A DNA stretch of 44,320 nt from JAWOHX01 sp046484975 (GTDB lineage Bacteria > Bacillota > Clostridia > DUPQ01), in NCBI GenBank assembly GCA_046484975.1, contig JAWOHX010000154.1:1-44320 (forward strand), in the 5' to 3' direction. Below are positions 30,834-40,472 of the stretch, in pieces. Numbering within the stretch: position 1 is the first letter of the stretch; the number at the start of each line of letters is the position of its first letter. The position numbers were made by a program, and so were the translations under genes. The notes under the pieces were generated by a model. That model saw only the letters and a program-made list of their open reading frames with translations, was not told the origin of the DNA and did not search any database.

Positions 30834-32594
30834 TTGAAGAAGCAAAACGGAAAGGCGGCTGATTTCCGGCAGGTCTTTCGCACCATCATCCATCTCATCA
30901 CCCTGTCTCCCCCATCCGTCAAATGGTTTGTCTTCAAATGTGCCAACGGGGCCGCCATGGGCATCTCCTGGGGCATCATCACACGATACATCGAATATTT
31001 CACCCAGGCTGCCATCGCCAGGGACATGGAGATGTTCAAGTCCGTGACCCTGGTGTATGTCCTTCTGATTGTATTCATGCTGTTCATCCGTTTCACAGGA
31101 CCCTTTACCGGATACCGGTATTCCATCTATACCATCCGGGACATGAGAAGGAACATCCTCCGGAACATCCATGGCCTCAGGCCAGGATACTTCGATGACC
31201 ATCATTCCGGGGATGCGCTTACCAAGCTGTCCAATGATTTGGGAATCGTGGAGAATTTCATCACGAATGATGCGACGACCCTGTTCGGCTACCTGCCCGG
31301 CGCCCTGGGTTATGGTTTGTTCGCCCTGTTCAGCATGAATGCCGAGATGACCCTGGTCATCCTGCCCATCACCCTTGTTACCTCCATGTTCACCATGGGC
31401 TATTCCATGCAGATGAGGGGCATATCCAGCGAGAGGCAGTCCCTGGTCAGCAGGACGAACGAAATCCTGCGGGATATCCTGGAGAACATCGGCATCACGA
31501 AGGTTTACGACCTCCGCGGTCATTTCTACCGGAAATATGACGAGCAGATGGTGATGGCGCAGGACAGGGAGAACAGGACATACCGCAAGAATCAGGTCAT
31601 CATGGGCATGGGATACCTGATCCAGACATTGCCCCTTGCCCTGGTCTATCTTCTTGGCATCTCTTACATCGGACGGGGGTCATTCACCGTTCCCCAGCTG
31701 ATTGCATATACAGCGATGATGATGGGTGTCTTCGGGAGTTTCTCCCATCTGTTCATGATCATATCCAATGCAGCACAGGTCACCGGGGTCATGGACCACA
31801 TCAGGGAGATCACAGACACTGAGAAGGAAAGAACGGACGGAGAGGATTTCTCCGCTCATTTTGAAGAAGACGCCTTTATATTCCGGAACGTGGATTTTGA
31901 GTACTGCAAGGATGTGGAGGTGGTCAAAGGAATGTCATTTTCCATTCCAAGGGGCGCACGGGTGTCCATTGCAGGAAAAAGCGGATGCGGAAAAAGCACC
32001 GTGGCCAGACTGCTCCAGGGATATTACGGGGACTACGGAGGTGAAATAGAAGTCAACGGAAAGGAACTGCGTGGTTGGAACCTGGATGCATTGAGAAGCA
32101 ATTTCTCATATGTTTCACAGGACGACTACCTGTTTTCCGATAGCATTCGCAGCAATGTCCTGTACGGGGACCCGGGGGCGGAGGAGGAAAGGTTCCTCGA
32201 GGTATGCCGGGACACCGGCATCGATGTCATCGCCAGGGAGATGAAGGACGGATATGCCACCATGGTCGGTGAGAGGGGATCGATGCTATCAGGAGGACAG
32301 AGGCAGAGGATCTCACTGGCCCGTGCCCTGCTGTCCGACAAACCATATCTTGTCCTGGATGAGCCGACCTCGAACCTGGACACGGAATCGGAATACTTCA
32401 TTGAGAAGGCAATCCGGAAGACAGGCCGGGACAAGACCATCCTGGTCATCGCCCACCGGTTGAGCACCATCATCCACAGTGACATGATCATGGTGATGGG
32501 GGATGGCAGGATCATCGAACAGGGCAGCCATGCGGAACTCATGGACAGGCAGGCTGCCTACTTCCACCTTTATCACGGGCAGGTGACGGAATGA
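30834..32594 (+). CDS. ABC exporter, membrane-ATPase half 1
   Basis: Type IV ABC exporter subunit of 586 residues: six-helix membrane domain (about 25-320) and nucleotide-binding domain (about 340-586). Walker A is GKSGCGKST, signature MLSGGQRQRISLARAL, Walker B YLVLDEPTSNLD with the catalytic glutamate, switch histidine IAHRLSTI. The start is TTG 30834 (AAGGGG seven bases upstream); the ATG at 30813 is part of the -10 box and the probable +1 lies after it. It overlaps the second half by four bases, so a heterodimer is expected. Such pairs export drugs, lipids or peptides; no precursor peptide gene is visible. Substrate unknown. Confidence 0.92.
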   Translation: MKKQNGKAADFRQVFRTIIHLITLSPPSVKWFVFKCANGAAMGISWGIITRYIEYFTQAAIARDMEMFKSVTLVYVLLIVFMLFIRFTGPFTGYRYSIYTIRDMRRNILRNIHGLRPGYFDDHHSGDALTKLSNDLGIVENFITNDATTLFGYLPGALGYGLFALFSMNAEMTLVILPITLVTSMFTMGYSMQMRGISSERQSLVSRTNEILRDILENIGITKVYDLRGHFYRKYDEQMVMAQDRENRTYRKNQVIMGMGYLIQTLPLALVYLLGISYIGRGSFTVPQLIAYTAMMMGVFGSFSHLFMIISNAAQVTGVMDHIREITDTEKERTDGEDFSAHFEEDAFIFRNVDFEYCKDVEVVKGMSFSIPRGARVSIAGKSGCGKSTVARLLQGYYGDYGGEIEVNGKELRGWNLDALRSNFSYVSQDDYLFSDSIRSNVLYGDPGAEEERFLEVCRDTGIDVIAREMKDGYATMVGERGSMLSGGQRQRISLARALLSDKPYLVLDEPTSNLDTESEYFIEKAIRKTGRDKTILVIAHRLSTIIHSDMIMVMGDGRIIEQGSHAELMDRQAAYFHLYHGQVTE

Positions 32595-34360
32595 AGAAGA
32601 AAGACAAACAGCCGGTATGGAAGGACATCCGTAAGATGGTCCGGCTGAGCGGCAGGCAAGGACTGCCCCATTTCATCCTTGTGGTCCTGAAGTCCATAAC
32701 GGACGGATTCCATGGCCCTTTATTCGCCCTGTTCGGTAAAAGCATCATCGATTATGCACTCAACGGCCTGCAGCAAGAACTAAAAGCCGCACTGGTATTC
32801 TTCTCCCTGTCCGTCCTCTCCTTCATCATCGGCTCCATCCTCTCTTATCATCTGAACAAAAAAGCCTACCTCATCGGCATGGAAATCAAGCGCGGCATGT
32901 TCAACCGGTTCATGGACCTTCCCGTCTCATATTTCGAGACCCACCACAGCGGGGATACCATCGCGCGCATCAACGGGGACACCGACCTTTTCCTGAACTC
33001 CCTGACCATGGTGCAGAAGATCACCTCCAACTTCATCTCCACAGCCATCATGCTTCCCACCATCCTGGTCATCGATATCCGGATGGGCATCCTGGCCTCC
33101 GTGGTGGGGACGATGACCGCATACATCAACAAGAGGTTCCGGATACCCATCCGGGACCAGAACCAGAGGATCAGGGAGCAGGAAAGTGGCGTCCTCTCGG
33201 AGATCATCGAGAACATATCCGGGTTCAGGGTCATCAAGACCTATCGCCTGGAGAAGGCATTCATGCGTAGGTTCGATGAAAAACAGGAGGAGGTCATCCG
33301 GGCCAAGAAAAAGAATGTGCTTTACAACAGCATCCTCCACTCCTCCAACAACCTCATATACCAGCTCAACAATTCCGCAGTGATCATCTATGGCACATAC
33401 ATGATCATCATGGGAGCCCTGACGGTGGGTGCACTGGTGGCCTTGCGCCAGCTTGGGGTTCAGATTGGCTACCTGCTCATCAACACCACGGAGAACATCA
33501 GCATGGTGCAGAATGCCTTCGCAGGGAGTGACAGGATCATGGAATTCCTGGACCAGCCGATGGAGACAAAGAGAATGGATGCGGATGGAATTGACTGCGA
33601 TGGCCATCTTTGCCTGCGTGATGTGAGATTCTCCTATGACAGGGAGACACTGGTGCTCAACGGGCTGTCCATGAAAGTGAGAAGAGGAGAGAAAGTTGCC
33701 CTGGTAGGATACAGCGGACATGGGAAAAGCACTGTCATTAAGTTGTTGCTGGGTCTTTATGATATCACTGAAGGAGGCTATTCCTTTGCCGGGAAAAGCA
33801 TCCGGGAGTACACCAAAAAAGAAATCCGGGAAAAAATGAGCTATGTCTCCCAGGGGGATGCTGTGTTCAACGGGACCATCAGGGAGAATATCGGAATGGG
33901 CAGGCCGGATGCAGGCATGGATGAAATCATGGAAGCCGCTAAAAAAGCCCATGCCCATGAATTCATCATGGAACAGGCCTGCCAGTATGACACGGTGGTT
34001 GGGGAGCGCGGGATTCGCCTGTCGGGAGGCCAAAAGCAGCGCATCGCGATTGCCAGGGCCATCCTGAAGGATGGGGAGGTCTTCATTCTGGACGAGGCCA
34101 CATCAAGCTTAGATTCTGAGTCAGAGGCATACATCCAGGATGCACTCCAACGTTTCATGCACAACAGAACAAGCATCATCATCGCCCATCGGCTGAGTAC
34201 CATAGAAAAATGTGACAGGATATATTTCATTGAAAATGGCAAGGTCACAGAGGAAGGCAGCCATATGGACCTTCTCTCCCTCAAAGGCCGGTATGCAAGC
34301 CTGTATTACAAAGATTTCAAGGATTCATGCATCGGTGATCATCCCGGGTTTTTAGGATAA
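32591..34360 (+). CDS. ABC exporter, membrane-ATPase half 2
   Basis: Partner of the preceding exporter subunit, 589 residues, with an N-terminal six-helix domain and a C-terminal ATPase domain. Walker A is GYSGHGKST, signature RLSGGQKQRIAIARAI, Walker B VFILDEATSSLD, switch IAHRLSTI. Both subunits keep the glutamate after Walker B, so neither site is the degenerate kind seen in many heterodimeric exporters. The coupling loop region contains VSYFETHHSGDTIARINGD, matching GYFDDHHSGDALTKLSND in the partner. ATG overlaps the previous stop. Ends about 130 bases before the next promoter-driven gene. Substrate unknown. Confidence 0.92.
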   Translation: MKKKDKQPVWKDIRKMVRLSGRQGLPHFILVVLKSITDGFHGPLFALFGKSIIDYALNGLQQELKAALVFFSLSVLSFIIGSILSYHLNKKAYLIGMEIKRGMFNRFMDLPVSYFETHHSGDTIARINGDTDLFLNSLTMVQKITSNFISTAIMLPTILVIDIRMGILASVVGTMTAYINKRFRIPIRDQNQRIREQESGVLSEIIENISGFRVIKTYRLEKAFMRRFDEKQEEVIRAKKKNVLYNSILHSSNNLIYQLNNSAVIIYGTYMIIMGALTVGALVALRQLGVQIGYLLINTTENISMVQNAFAGSDRIMEFLDQPMETKRMDADGIDCDGHLCLRDVRFSYDRETLVLNGLSMKVRRGEKVALVGYSGHGKSTVIKLLLGLYDITEGGYSFAGKSIREYTKKEIREKMSYVSQGDAVFNGTIRENIGMGRPDAGMDEIMEAAKKAHAHEFIMEQACQYDTVVGERGIRLSGGQKQRIAIARAILKDGEVFILDEATSSLDSESEAYIQDALQRFMHNRTSIIIAHRLSTIEKCDRIYFIENGKVTEEGSHMDLLSLKGRYASLYYKDFKDSCIGDHPGFLG

Positions 34361-34411
34361 GCATCTCTCCATAGAAATGTGCCTGTCCAATGCCAATCGG
34401 GTAATTTTAAC

Positions 34412-34440
34412 TTGAAACATACTTTGGCAAAGACTACAAT
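34412..34440 (+). promoter_or_regulatory. Promoter of the TrkA-C membrane protein gene
   Basis: TTGAAA (34412-34417), 17-base spacer and TACAAT (34435-34440), 52 bases upstream of the start codon. Confidence 0.7.
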
Positions 34441-34492
34441 AGGATAGTGGACAATAAAAAACATCCCATTGTCTTGCGCAAGGAGGAGCTCC

Positions 34493-35164
34493 ATGATATT
34501 TATCTATCTGGCCATCCTGTTGACTTTGTTGTGGATTGTCATCGAAATCATGTCCATTGTATTGAAAATCACCGGGCTGGACTTCTATAAGGCAAGGTTC
34601 CAGGTGATTTCCATTATCACCCATACCGGTTTCACCACCAGGGAATCGGAACTCATCGTTCAGCATCCCCTCAGAAGGAAAATCGCCGGTATCCTGATGG
34701 TCATCAGTTATATCGCCCAAGCCAGTTTGATTTCCCTGTTTTTCGGCGCCATCGTCAGCGATGAGAACAGGATGATCTACATCGTCGTCACCTTGGTCGC
34801 TTTTGCGCTTTTCATATTCATTATCACCAGAAGCAAATACTTTTCAAGGAATATAAACCGGGTTGTGGAGAAGTTCATCTCCAAAAACATCATGAGGCGT
34901 ACGAAGAAACGGTCCATCGATGAGGTCCTGAAACTATCAAGTGGTTTTGCTGTTTACGAGGTTCTGCTGGACAGCGGCAATCCGATATGCGGGAAAAGCC
35001 TGTCTGAGGCCAGTCTGAAGGAAAAATTCATCCAGGTGCTGAAAGTTGAAAGGGGAACCGAAACAATCGATTTCCCCATGTCGGGATTCGTGATGCAGGA
35101 AGGGGACCTTCTCATCGTATACGGTAAAATCCAGGCCATCAAGGAATTGTCCAGGAACGGCTGA
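34493..35164 (+). CDS. Membrane protein with C-terminal TrkA-C (RCK-C) domain
   Basis: A 223-residue protein with three hydrophobic segments (about 1-25, 64-88 and 94-113) and a C-terminal domain (about 140-222) resembling TrkA-C/RCK-C: VLLDSGNPICGKSLSEASLKE, then FPMSGFVMQEGDLLIVYGKIQAI. RCK-C domains bind nucleotides or ions and gate transport. Between the first two helices lies ISIITHTGFTTRESE; THTGFTT recalls the TTGFS/TAGFN filter loops of TrkH/KtrB potassium channels, though only one loop is present. AAGGAGG lies six bases before ATG 34493. It converges on the TspO-like gene, with nine bases between stops. Domain call moderate; role in ion transport inferred. Confidence 0.7.
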   Translation: MIFIYLAILLTLLWIVIEIMSIVLKITGLDFYKARFQVISIITHTGFTTRESELIVQHPLRRKIAGILMVISYIAQASLISLFFGAIVSDENRMIYIVVTLVAFALFIFIITRSKYFSRNINRVVEKFISKNIMRRTKKRSIDEVLKLSSGFAVYEVLLDSGNPICGKSLSEASLKEKFIQVLKVERGTETIDFPMSGFVMQEGDLLIVYGKIQAIKELSRNG

Positions 35165-35173
35165 GAGTCGTCC

Positions 35174-35983
35174 CTAATCCAATTCCTCATTCCTGGGCTT
35201 GCACTTGAAAGGCATCAGGCGACACAGGATGGCAGCCCCGATCAAACCCATGAACAATGATCCTCCGATGATGACCTGGATATATTCCGAGTTGAAAACA
35301 GTGACATGCTTCAGGACGATTCCCATGAAAGCCCATACCACCACAAGGGAGAAAATGATGTCGCTTTTCAGGAATATGTAAAGGAATGTCAGTACGGTGG
35401 CTATTGCCATCATGGCAATTGTCCAAACCCATTCAGGAATACCAAACCCGTTCCAGCCTGCACTGACAAGAAGGGCCGTGACATTGGCAATTGAGGCCAC
35501 GGTGATCCAGCCGAGATACACACTGAAAGCCGGTTTGTAGAACCATGCCTGCATCCTGTCAGGTTCGCTTTTGTAAATTTTCGAGGTGATTCCGATGAGG
35601 CATAGAAGAATTGCCACCATCATGACCAGTGACAACAGGATCATGTCATGATGCCACAGGATGATCCATAGTGCATTTGCAAATGAAGACAAAGCGAACA
35701 GCCAACCTGTTTGCAGGATTGCTTTTTCATGGCTGTTATCCTTTCTGGTGAACAGGCCCAGCTGGTAGAGGATGAACAATCCAAGCAGCAGATAGATCAG
35801 CCCCCAGATGGAAAAGGTGATGCCCGCTGGTGCAAAAAGATCCGGGTATTTGTCCGAGACCCCTCCGGTTGTCTGATTGTTGATGGGAAGGATATTTGCC
35901 AGTGCATTGAGGATGACCATCACAAGGAAAGCCATCGTGTTGACCACCTGCAATATCAATATCTTTCTTTTCTCGGTATCCAT
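35174..35983 (-). CDS. TspO/MBR-like multi-pass membrane protein
   Basis: A 269-residue protein with about seven to eight hydrophobic helices. The segment PAGITFSIWGLIYLLLG near residue 52 resembles the TspO/MBR (tryptophan-rich sensory protein) motif, and W-rich stretches follow (LWIILWHHD, YLGWITVASIANV, PEWVWTIAMM). Canonical TspO has about 160 residues and five helices, so this is a longer relative, as found in several bacteria; the ligand is unknown. Start ATG 35983 has AAGGAGG about five bases upstream on the minus strand. It is transcribed away from the rhamnose operon and toward the TrkA-C gene. Family call is moderate. Confidence 0.6.
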   Translation of the reverse strand: MDTEKRKILILQVVNTMAFLVMVILNALANILPINNQTTGGVSDKYPDLFAPAGITFSIWGLIYLLLGLFILYQLGLFTRKDNSHEKAILQTGWLFALSSFANALWIILWHHDMILLSLVMMVAILLCLIGITSKIYKSEPDRMQAWFYKPAFSVYLGWITVASIANVTALLVSAGWNGFGIPEWVWTIAMMAIATVLTFLYIFLKSDIIFSLVVVWAFMGIVLKHVTVFNSEYIQVIIGGSLFMGLIGAAILCRLMPFKCKPRNEELD

Positions 35984-36007
35984 TTCAACCTCCTTGTATG
36001 CGTCAGC

Positions 36008-36025
36008 ATGATATATATCATTATA
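36008..36025 (-). promoter_or_regulatory. Candidate -10 and AT-rich palindrome upstream of the TspO-like gene
   Basis: TATAAT on the minus strand (36020-36025) lacks a convincing -35. Just after it lies the perfect 14-bp palindrome ATGATATATATCAT (36008-36021), which could be an operator. AT-rich palindromes arise easily by chance, so this is weak. Confidence 0.3.
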
Positions 36026-36067
36026 CCCTGTAAGTGTAAAATAAGCTTATAAATCAAGGTTCATATA

Positions 36068-36096
36068 TTGAATAACAATGGGTATCCATATATACT
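36068..36096 (+). promoter_or_regulatory. Promoter of the rhamnose operon
   Basis: TTGAAT (36068-36073), 17-base spacer and TATACT (36091-36096), 37 bases upstream of the PHP gene start. No regulator of the AraC or DeoR type is encoded beside it. Confidence 0.65.
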
Positions 36097-36133
36097 CATA
36101 GATGAATGAAGCAAAACGGAGCAAAACCTGGAT

Positions 36134-37441
36134 ATGAATGATTTTTACCTGAAGCACCTGGAGAAGCTCAATGACCACAATTCGGAATCCCGGCTGAAAA
36201 GTCTTGAAGTACTCATGGAAGGCATTCACAGGCATGATATCAGCAGGCCGGCCACCACGGGGCGCGATGTCAACAACCACATCCATACCACCTATTCCTT
36301 TTCCCCGTATTCCCCTGCAAAATCCATCTGGATGGCATATGTGTCGGGACTTACCACTGCCGGAATCATGGACCATGACACCGTGGCGGGTGCAGAGGAG
36401 TTTATCCGTGCCGGAGAGATTGTGGGGATGGCAACGACGACGGGGCTGGAGCTACGGGTGGATGCCAAAGGCACTCTGCTGGAAGGCAAAAAAAGCAACA
36501 ACCCGGACCAGAAGTCCGTCATGTACATGGCAATGCACGGCATTCCCCATACGAAACTCGACGACGTGCAGGAATTCATCAGGCCGTATGCCGAGAAAAG
36601 GAATCTGCGCAACATGGAAATGGTCCGAAAACTCAATGGAATCCTTTTCAATTATGATATCTCACTGGACTATGAAGAGGACGTGGTTCCGCTGTCGCTG
36701 TGGACGAAAGGGGGAAGTGTCACCGAAAGGCACATATCCTATGCCTTGTCCCTGAAGCTCATCGCCAGGTTCGGACAGGGGGAGAAACTGGTGGATTTCT
36801 ATAAACATACCATGGGAATCCCCCTGAATGCAAAAACAGAGGGACTTTTGCTGAACGGGGAGAATCCAGTCTATGCTTATGACCTCCTCGGGGCAATCAA
36901 AAGTGACATGGTGGAGATGTTTTACTTGCCTGCGACGGCAGAATGCCCGGGTGTATTCGAGGCTGTGGCATTGGCAAGCGACATCGGCGCCATTCCCGCC
37001 TATCCCTATCTCGGGGATGTGGGGGACTCAGCGACAGGGGACAAGAAACCTCAGAAGTTCGAGGATGACTATCTGCCGGACCTTTTCCCGGAAATCAGGA
37101 GAATGGGATTCAAGGCTGTGGCTTACATGCCTTCCAGAAATACAAAAAAGCAATTGGAAAGGCTCAAAGACCTTTGTGTCAGGTATTCCTTCATGGAAAT
37201 CAGCGGAGAGGACATCAATTCCCCCAGGCAGAAATTCGTTTGCGACGCCATGCGGGATCCCATGTTCTCCAACCTTTTTGATTCCACATGGGCCCTGATT
37301 GCCCATGAGAAAAAAGCGACCGCCTGCATCCATGACGGATTGTTCAGCGAAGTTACGGTCCGCCAGTATCCGGACCTGGATGAAAGAATACGCAAATACA
37401 GCAGGATGGGACAAGAATACGGAGGTTCACATGAATTATGA
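36134..37441 (+). CDS. PHP-domain metal-dependent hydrolase
   Basis: A 435-residue protein with PHP phosphoesterase motifs: N48-H49-I-H51-T-T-Y-S-F-S as the first metal motif, D80-H81-D82-T-V as the second, and later GLELRVDAKG. The motif spacing is that of stand-alone PHP proteins such as histidinol-phosphatase-like enzymes, but the C-terminal 250 residues are unfamiliar. First gene of the rhamnose operon, overlapping the GH106-like gene by 11 bases, so it probably acts on a sugar or sugar phosphate from that route; this is inference. The Shine-Dalgarno is weak (a GGAG about 13 bases upstream of ATG 36134), so expression may be lower than for the later genes. Substrate unknown. Confidence 0.8.
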   Translation: MNDFYLKHLEKLNDHNSESRLKSLEVLMEGIHRHDISRPATTGRDVNNHIHTTYSFSPYSPAKSIWMAYVSGLTTAGIMDHDTVAGAEEFIRAGEIVGMATTTGLELRVDAKGTLLEGKKSNNPDQKSVMYMAMHGIPHTKLDDVQEFIRPYAEKRNLRNMEMVRKLNGILFNYDISLDYEEDVVPLSLWTKGGSVTERHISYALSLKLIARFGQGEKLVDFYKHTMGIPLNAKTEGLLLNGENPVYAYDLLGAIKSDMVEMFYLPATAECPGVFEAVALASDIGAIPAYPYLGDVGDSATGDKKPQKFEDDYLPDLFPEIRRMGFKAVAYMPSRNTKKQLERLKDLCVRYSFMEISGEDINSPRQKFVCDAMRDPMFSNLFDSTWALIAHEKKATACIHDGLFSEVTVRQYPDLDERIRKYSRMGQEYGGSHEL

Positions 37442-40400
37442 AAAATTGAAGCACCATTTCCAGCATCCCGATGCCATGGACCGCTCAGCTCCCTTCTGGT
37501 CGTGGAACGACAGAATGGATCCCGATGAAGTGCAGGCCCAGGCACATGACATGCACCTGAAGGGCATGGGAGGATATTTCATGCATTCCAGGGTGGGCCT
37601 GGAAACCGAATACCTCGGGAAAGAATGGATGAATTGCGTCAAGGCCTGTGTGGAGCAGGCTTGTGCCGACGGGACCCATGCATGGCTGTATGACGAGGAC
37701 CGCTGGCCTTCCGGAGCTGCAGGAGGCCTTGTCACAAGGGATTGCAAGGAATATGCAGCCAAGGGGATTCGCTTCAGGGAATCCGAAAAGAGAAGGCTTG
37801 CCTCGGAAGAGGTCCTCTATACCTATGCCATTGTGTTGGAAGGGGACAAGCTGGTATCCGCCCGTCTTTTACCGGAAAACGGCAGGAGGAAGAACGGGGA
37901 GATTTACCTGCATGTCTGCCTGGAGTACGCTCCTTCCTCCGAGTGGTACAACAATGCCCCCCCGGCTGACAACATCAATAAGGATTGTGTTAAACGATTC
38001 CTTGAAATCACCATGGAAAAATACAAGGAGGAAGTCGGGGAACATTTCGGGAAGTCGGTGCCCGGGGTATTCACCGATGAGCCAAATGTGAGCCTGATTC
38101 CAGGATGTTATCCATATACCTACGCCTTTCCCTCATTCTTCATGGAAAAAAGAGGTTACCTGCTGACCAACGTGCTTCCCTGGGTTTTTTATGAAGGGGA
38201 TCAATGCATGCAGGCAAGGCATGATTTTTTCCGGACATATTACGAAATGTTCGCCGAGCATTTCTCCAAGCAGTTTTATGACTGGTGCGAGGGCAATGGA
38301 TTGCTTTTCACCGGGCATTGCCTGGCAGAGAATGTCATGGGGGCATACATCAGGCTCTGCGGGGGAATCCTGCTGAACTATCTCTACCAGCACGTTCCCG
38401 GCATTGACATGCTTCGGGAAGACACCATTGAATACATGACCATCAAAGGATGCACCTCCGTCGCCAACCAGACAGGCAGAAACCGGATGCTTTCAGAAAC
38501 ATACGGGGTTTCCGGCTGGGAATTTTCTTTCGAAGGGCAGAAATGGATTGGGGATTACCAGTATGTGCAGGGAATCAATCTTCGATGCCAGCATCTGGCC
38601 TGGTATTCCATGAAAGGGATGCGTAAAAGGGATTACCCTCCCCAGTTCAACTACCAGACATCCTGGTGGAAATACAACAACATCGTGGAGGACTATTTCG
38701 CCAGGATCGGCGCTGTCACATCAAAAGGACGGGTGGTCCGGGACACCCTGATGATCCACCCCCTCCCGACAGCGTGGATCCGCACCCGCCTGGACAACAT
38801 GGAGGAGATCGACCGGTTCGGTTTCAATCTCAATGAGTATACAAAGAACATGCTGTCCAACCATATCGATTTCGATTACGGTGACGAGGATGTCATCCAA
38901 CGCATTGGCAGGGTGGAGAAGGACTCCATGGTTGTCGGCCAGGCATCATATCAGCAGGTGGTCATCCCCCCCGGGACGGAGACCCTGTATGAGAACACCG
39001 CCGGTCATCTGCTGGAATACATGGAAAACGGTGGAAAAGTCATCTGCCAGGAATCAGAGATCATGTACATTGAAGGCCGGAAAAACGAATTGGCACAGCG
39101 CCTCCAGGGTCATGCCAATTTCATCAGGACCAATACCCTGGATGAGACCGTATCCCATCTCCGGAGGGTGGTTTCAATAAAGAGCCCGACGGGCAACGAG
39201 GCAGAGAATGTCTTTTGCATGGTCAGGGACATGGAAGATGCCAGGGTGCTGTTCCTCACCAACAACGACAGGGAACAGGGTGTACGGACCAGGATCATGA
39301 TCCAGGGCGATGGGACCCTGGAGGAATGGGACTTGCTGGACGGCGGGAACAAAGAAATCCCCTTTGATCCCGGCAAGGGAGTCATTGGATTCGACTGTGA
39401 GCTCGGAGCCTGTGATTCCAGGCTTTTCGTGCTGAGAAAGGACGGGCCTGCTGGAAAAGCAACCCAGGAGAAAGAGAAAAAATATGTTTTCCTGCAGGGC
39501 CTTGGCATATCCTGCCCCTTTGAGCGGACGGACAAGAACGTGATGGTCCTGGACATGTGCAGGATGAAACTGGAAGACGGGGGATGGAGCCGGGAACAGG
39601 AAGTATATATCAACCAGGAGATCATCAGGCGCAAACTGAAGATGATTCCCGTGGACCACAACGGCGGGGTGCAGCGATACATGTGGGTGGACAAACCCCA
39701 TGCACATGACGGGGCAAAGCTGGCCATCAGGTTTTCCTTCAATGTGAAGGATGTCCCGGCCGGCCCCGTGCAACTTGTGGTGGAGGAAATCGACACCTTC
39801 AGCATCCTCTGCAATGGCCAAGAGGTGGAGAATAAAAAGCAGGGATGGTTCCTGGACAAATGCATGGGTGTGGTCAATCTGCCCCCTCTTCGGAAAGGCA
39901 GGAACGAACTGGTCCTGGAATGTGCTTACCAGCAGAAAACGGAACTGGAGAACATCTTCCTGATCGGGGACTTCGGAGTCAGCATCCAGCGGAACATTGT
40001 CAGGGAACCCGAACGCATCAGGCTCGGGGACTGGGGCCTCCAGGGATATTTCCACTATCATTCCGGAATCAAATACCTGTATGATTTTGAGTATTCGGAA
40101 AAAACAAGCAGGGATATCATGATGGATTTCGGCCGTTACAGTGCCGTTGTCGTTCTTGTCAGGATCAACGGACATGAGGTTTGCATCCCGTGGAAATGCA
40201 GGAGCAGAATCCAAATCGGGGATTACCTGCACCCCGGAAACAACAGAATCGAGGTGGAGGTCATGGCTTCTCCCAGGAACATGTTCGGACCCCTTCATTT
40301 GTCCGACACCCGGGAAAAATGGATCGGAGACCGGGCCCTGCATCCTGACCAGGCACGTTATACACCGGATTATACCACCTACCCCTGGGGACTCATGGAA

Positions 40401-40448
40401 CAGATATGCATCTATGGCCCCAAGGATACGGGATATGATGTCCTGTAA
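37431..40448 (+). CDS. Glycoside hydrolase, GH106-like (alpha-L-rhamnosidase family)
   Basis: A 1005-residue protein without a signal peptide, so it probably acts in the cytoplasm on imported rhamnosides. The N-terminal part has the GH106-type pattern: APFWSWNDRMDPDEVQAQAHDM, GGYFMHSRVGLETEYLG and WLYDEDRWPSGAAGGLV. GVFTDEPNVS and LSETYGVSGWEFSFEGQKW follow, with acidic residues suitable for catalysis. The C-terminal third is beta-rich, with jelly-roll carbohydrate-binding-like segments. Start ATG 37431 has GGAGG five bases upstream and overlaps the PHP gene end; the longer frame from 37299 is rejected. Downstream rhaB, rhaI and aldolase support L-rhamnose as the released sugar. Family likely; linkage and aglycone unknown. 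Confidence 0.82.
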   Translation: MNYEKLKHHFQHPDAMDRSAPFWSWNDRMDPDEVQAQAHDMHLKGMGGYFMHSRVGLETEYLGKEWMNCVKACVEQACADGTHAWLYDEDRWPSGAAGGLVTRDCKEYAAKGIRFRESEKRRLASEEVLYTYAIVLEGDKLVSARLLPENGRRKNGEIYLHVCLEYAPSSEWYNNAPPADNINKDCVKRFLEITMEKYKEEVGEHFGKSVPGVFTDEPNVSLIPGCYPYTYAFPSFFMEKRGYLLTNVLPWVFYEGDQCMQARHDFFRTYYEMFAEHFSKQFYDWCEGNGLLFTGHCLAENVMGAYIRLCGGILLNYLYQHVPGIDMLREDTIEYMTIKGCTSVANQTGRNRMLSETYGVSGWEFSFEGQKWIGDYQYVQGINLRCQHLAWYSMKGMRKRDYPPQFNYQTSWWKYNNIVEDYFARIGAVTSKGRVVRDTLMIHPLPTAWIRTRLDNMEEIDRFGFNLNEYTKNMLSNHIDFDYGDEDVIQRIGRVEKDSMVVGQASYQQVVIPPGTETLYENTAGHLLEYMENGGKVICQESEIMYIEGRKNELAQRLQGHANFIRTNTLDETVSHLRRVVSIKSPTGNEAENVFCMVRDMEDARVLFLTNNDREQGVRTRIMIQGDGTLEEWDLLDGGNKEIPFDPGKGVIGFDCELGACDSRLFVLRKDGPAGKATQEKEKKYVFLQGLGISCPFERTDKNVMVLDMCRMKLEDGGWSREQEVYINQEIIRRKLKMIPVDHNGGVQRYMWVDKPHAHDGAKLAIRFSFNVKDVPAGPVQLVVEEIDTFSILCNGQEVENKKQGWFLDKCMGVVNLPPLRKGRNELVLECAYQQKTELENIFLIGDFGVSIQRNIVREPERIRLGDWGLQGYFHYHSGIKYLYDFEYSEKTSRDIMMDFGRYSAVVVLVRINGHEVCIPWKCRSRIQIGDYLHPGNNRIEVEVMASPRNMFGPLHLSDTREKWIGDRALHPDQARYTPDYTTYPWGLMEQICIYGPKDTGYDVL

Positions 40449-40472
40449 GCCTATTGCATGAGGAGGATGAAA

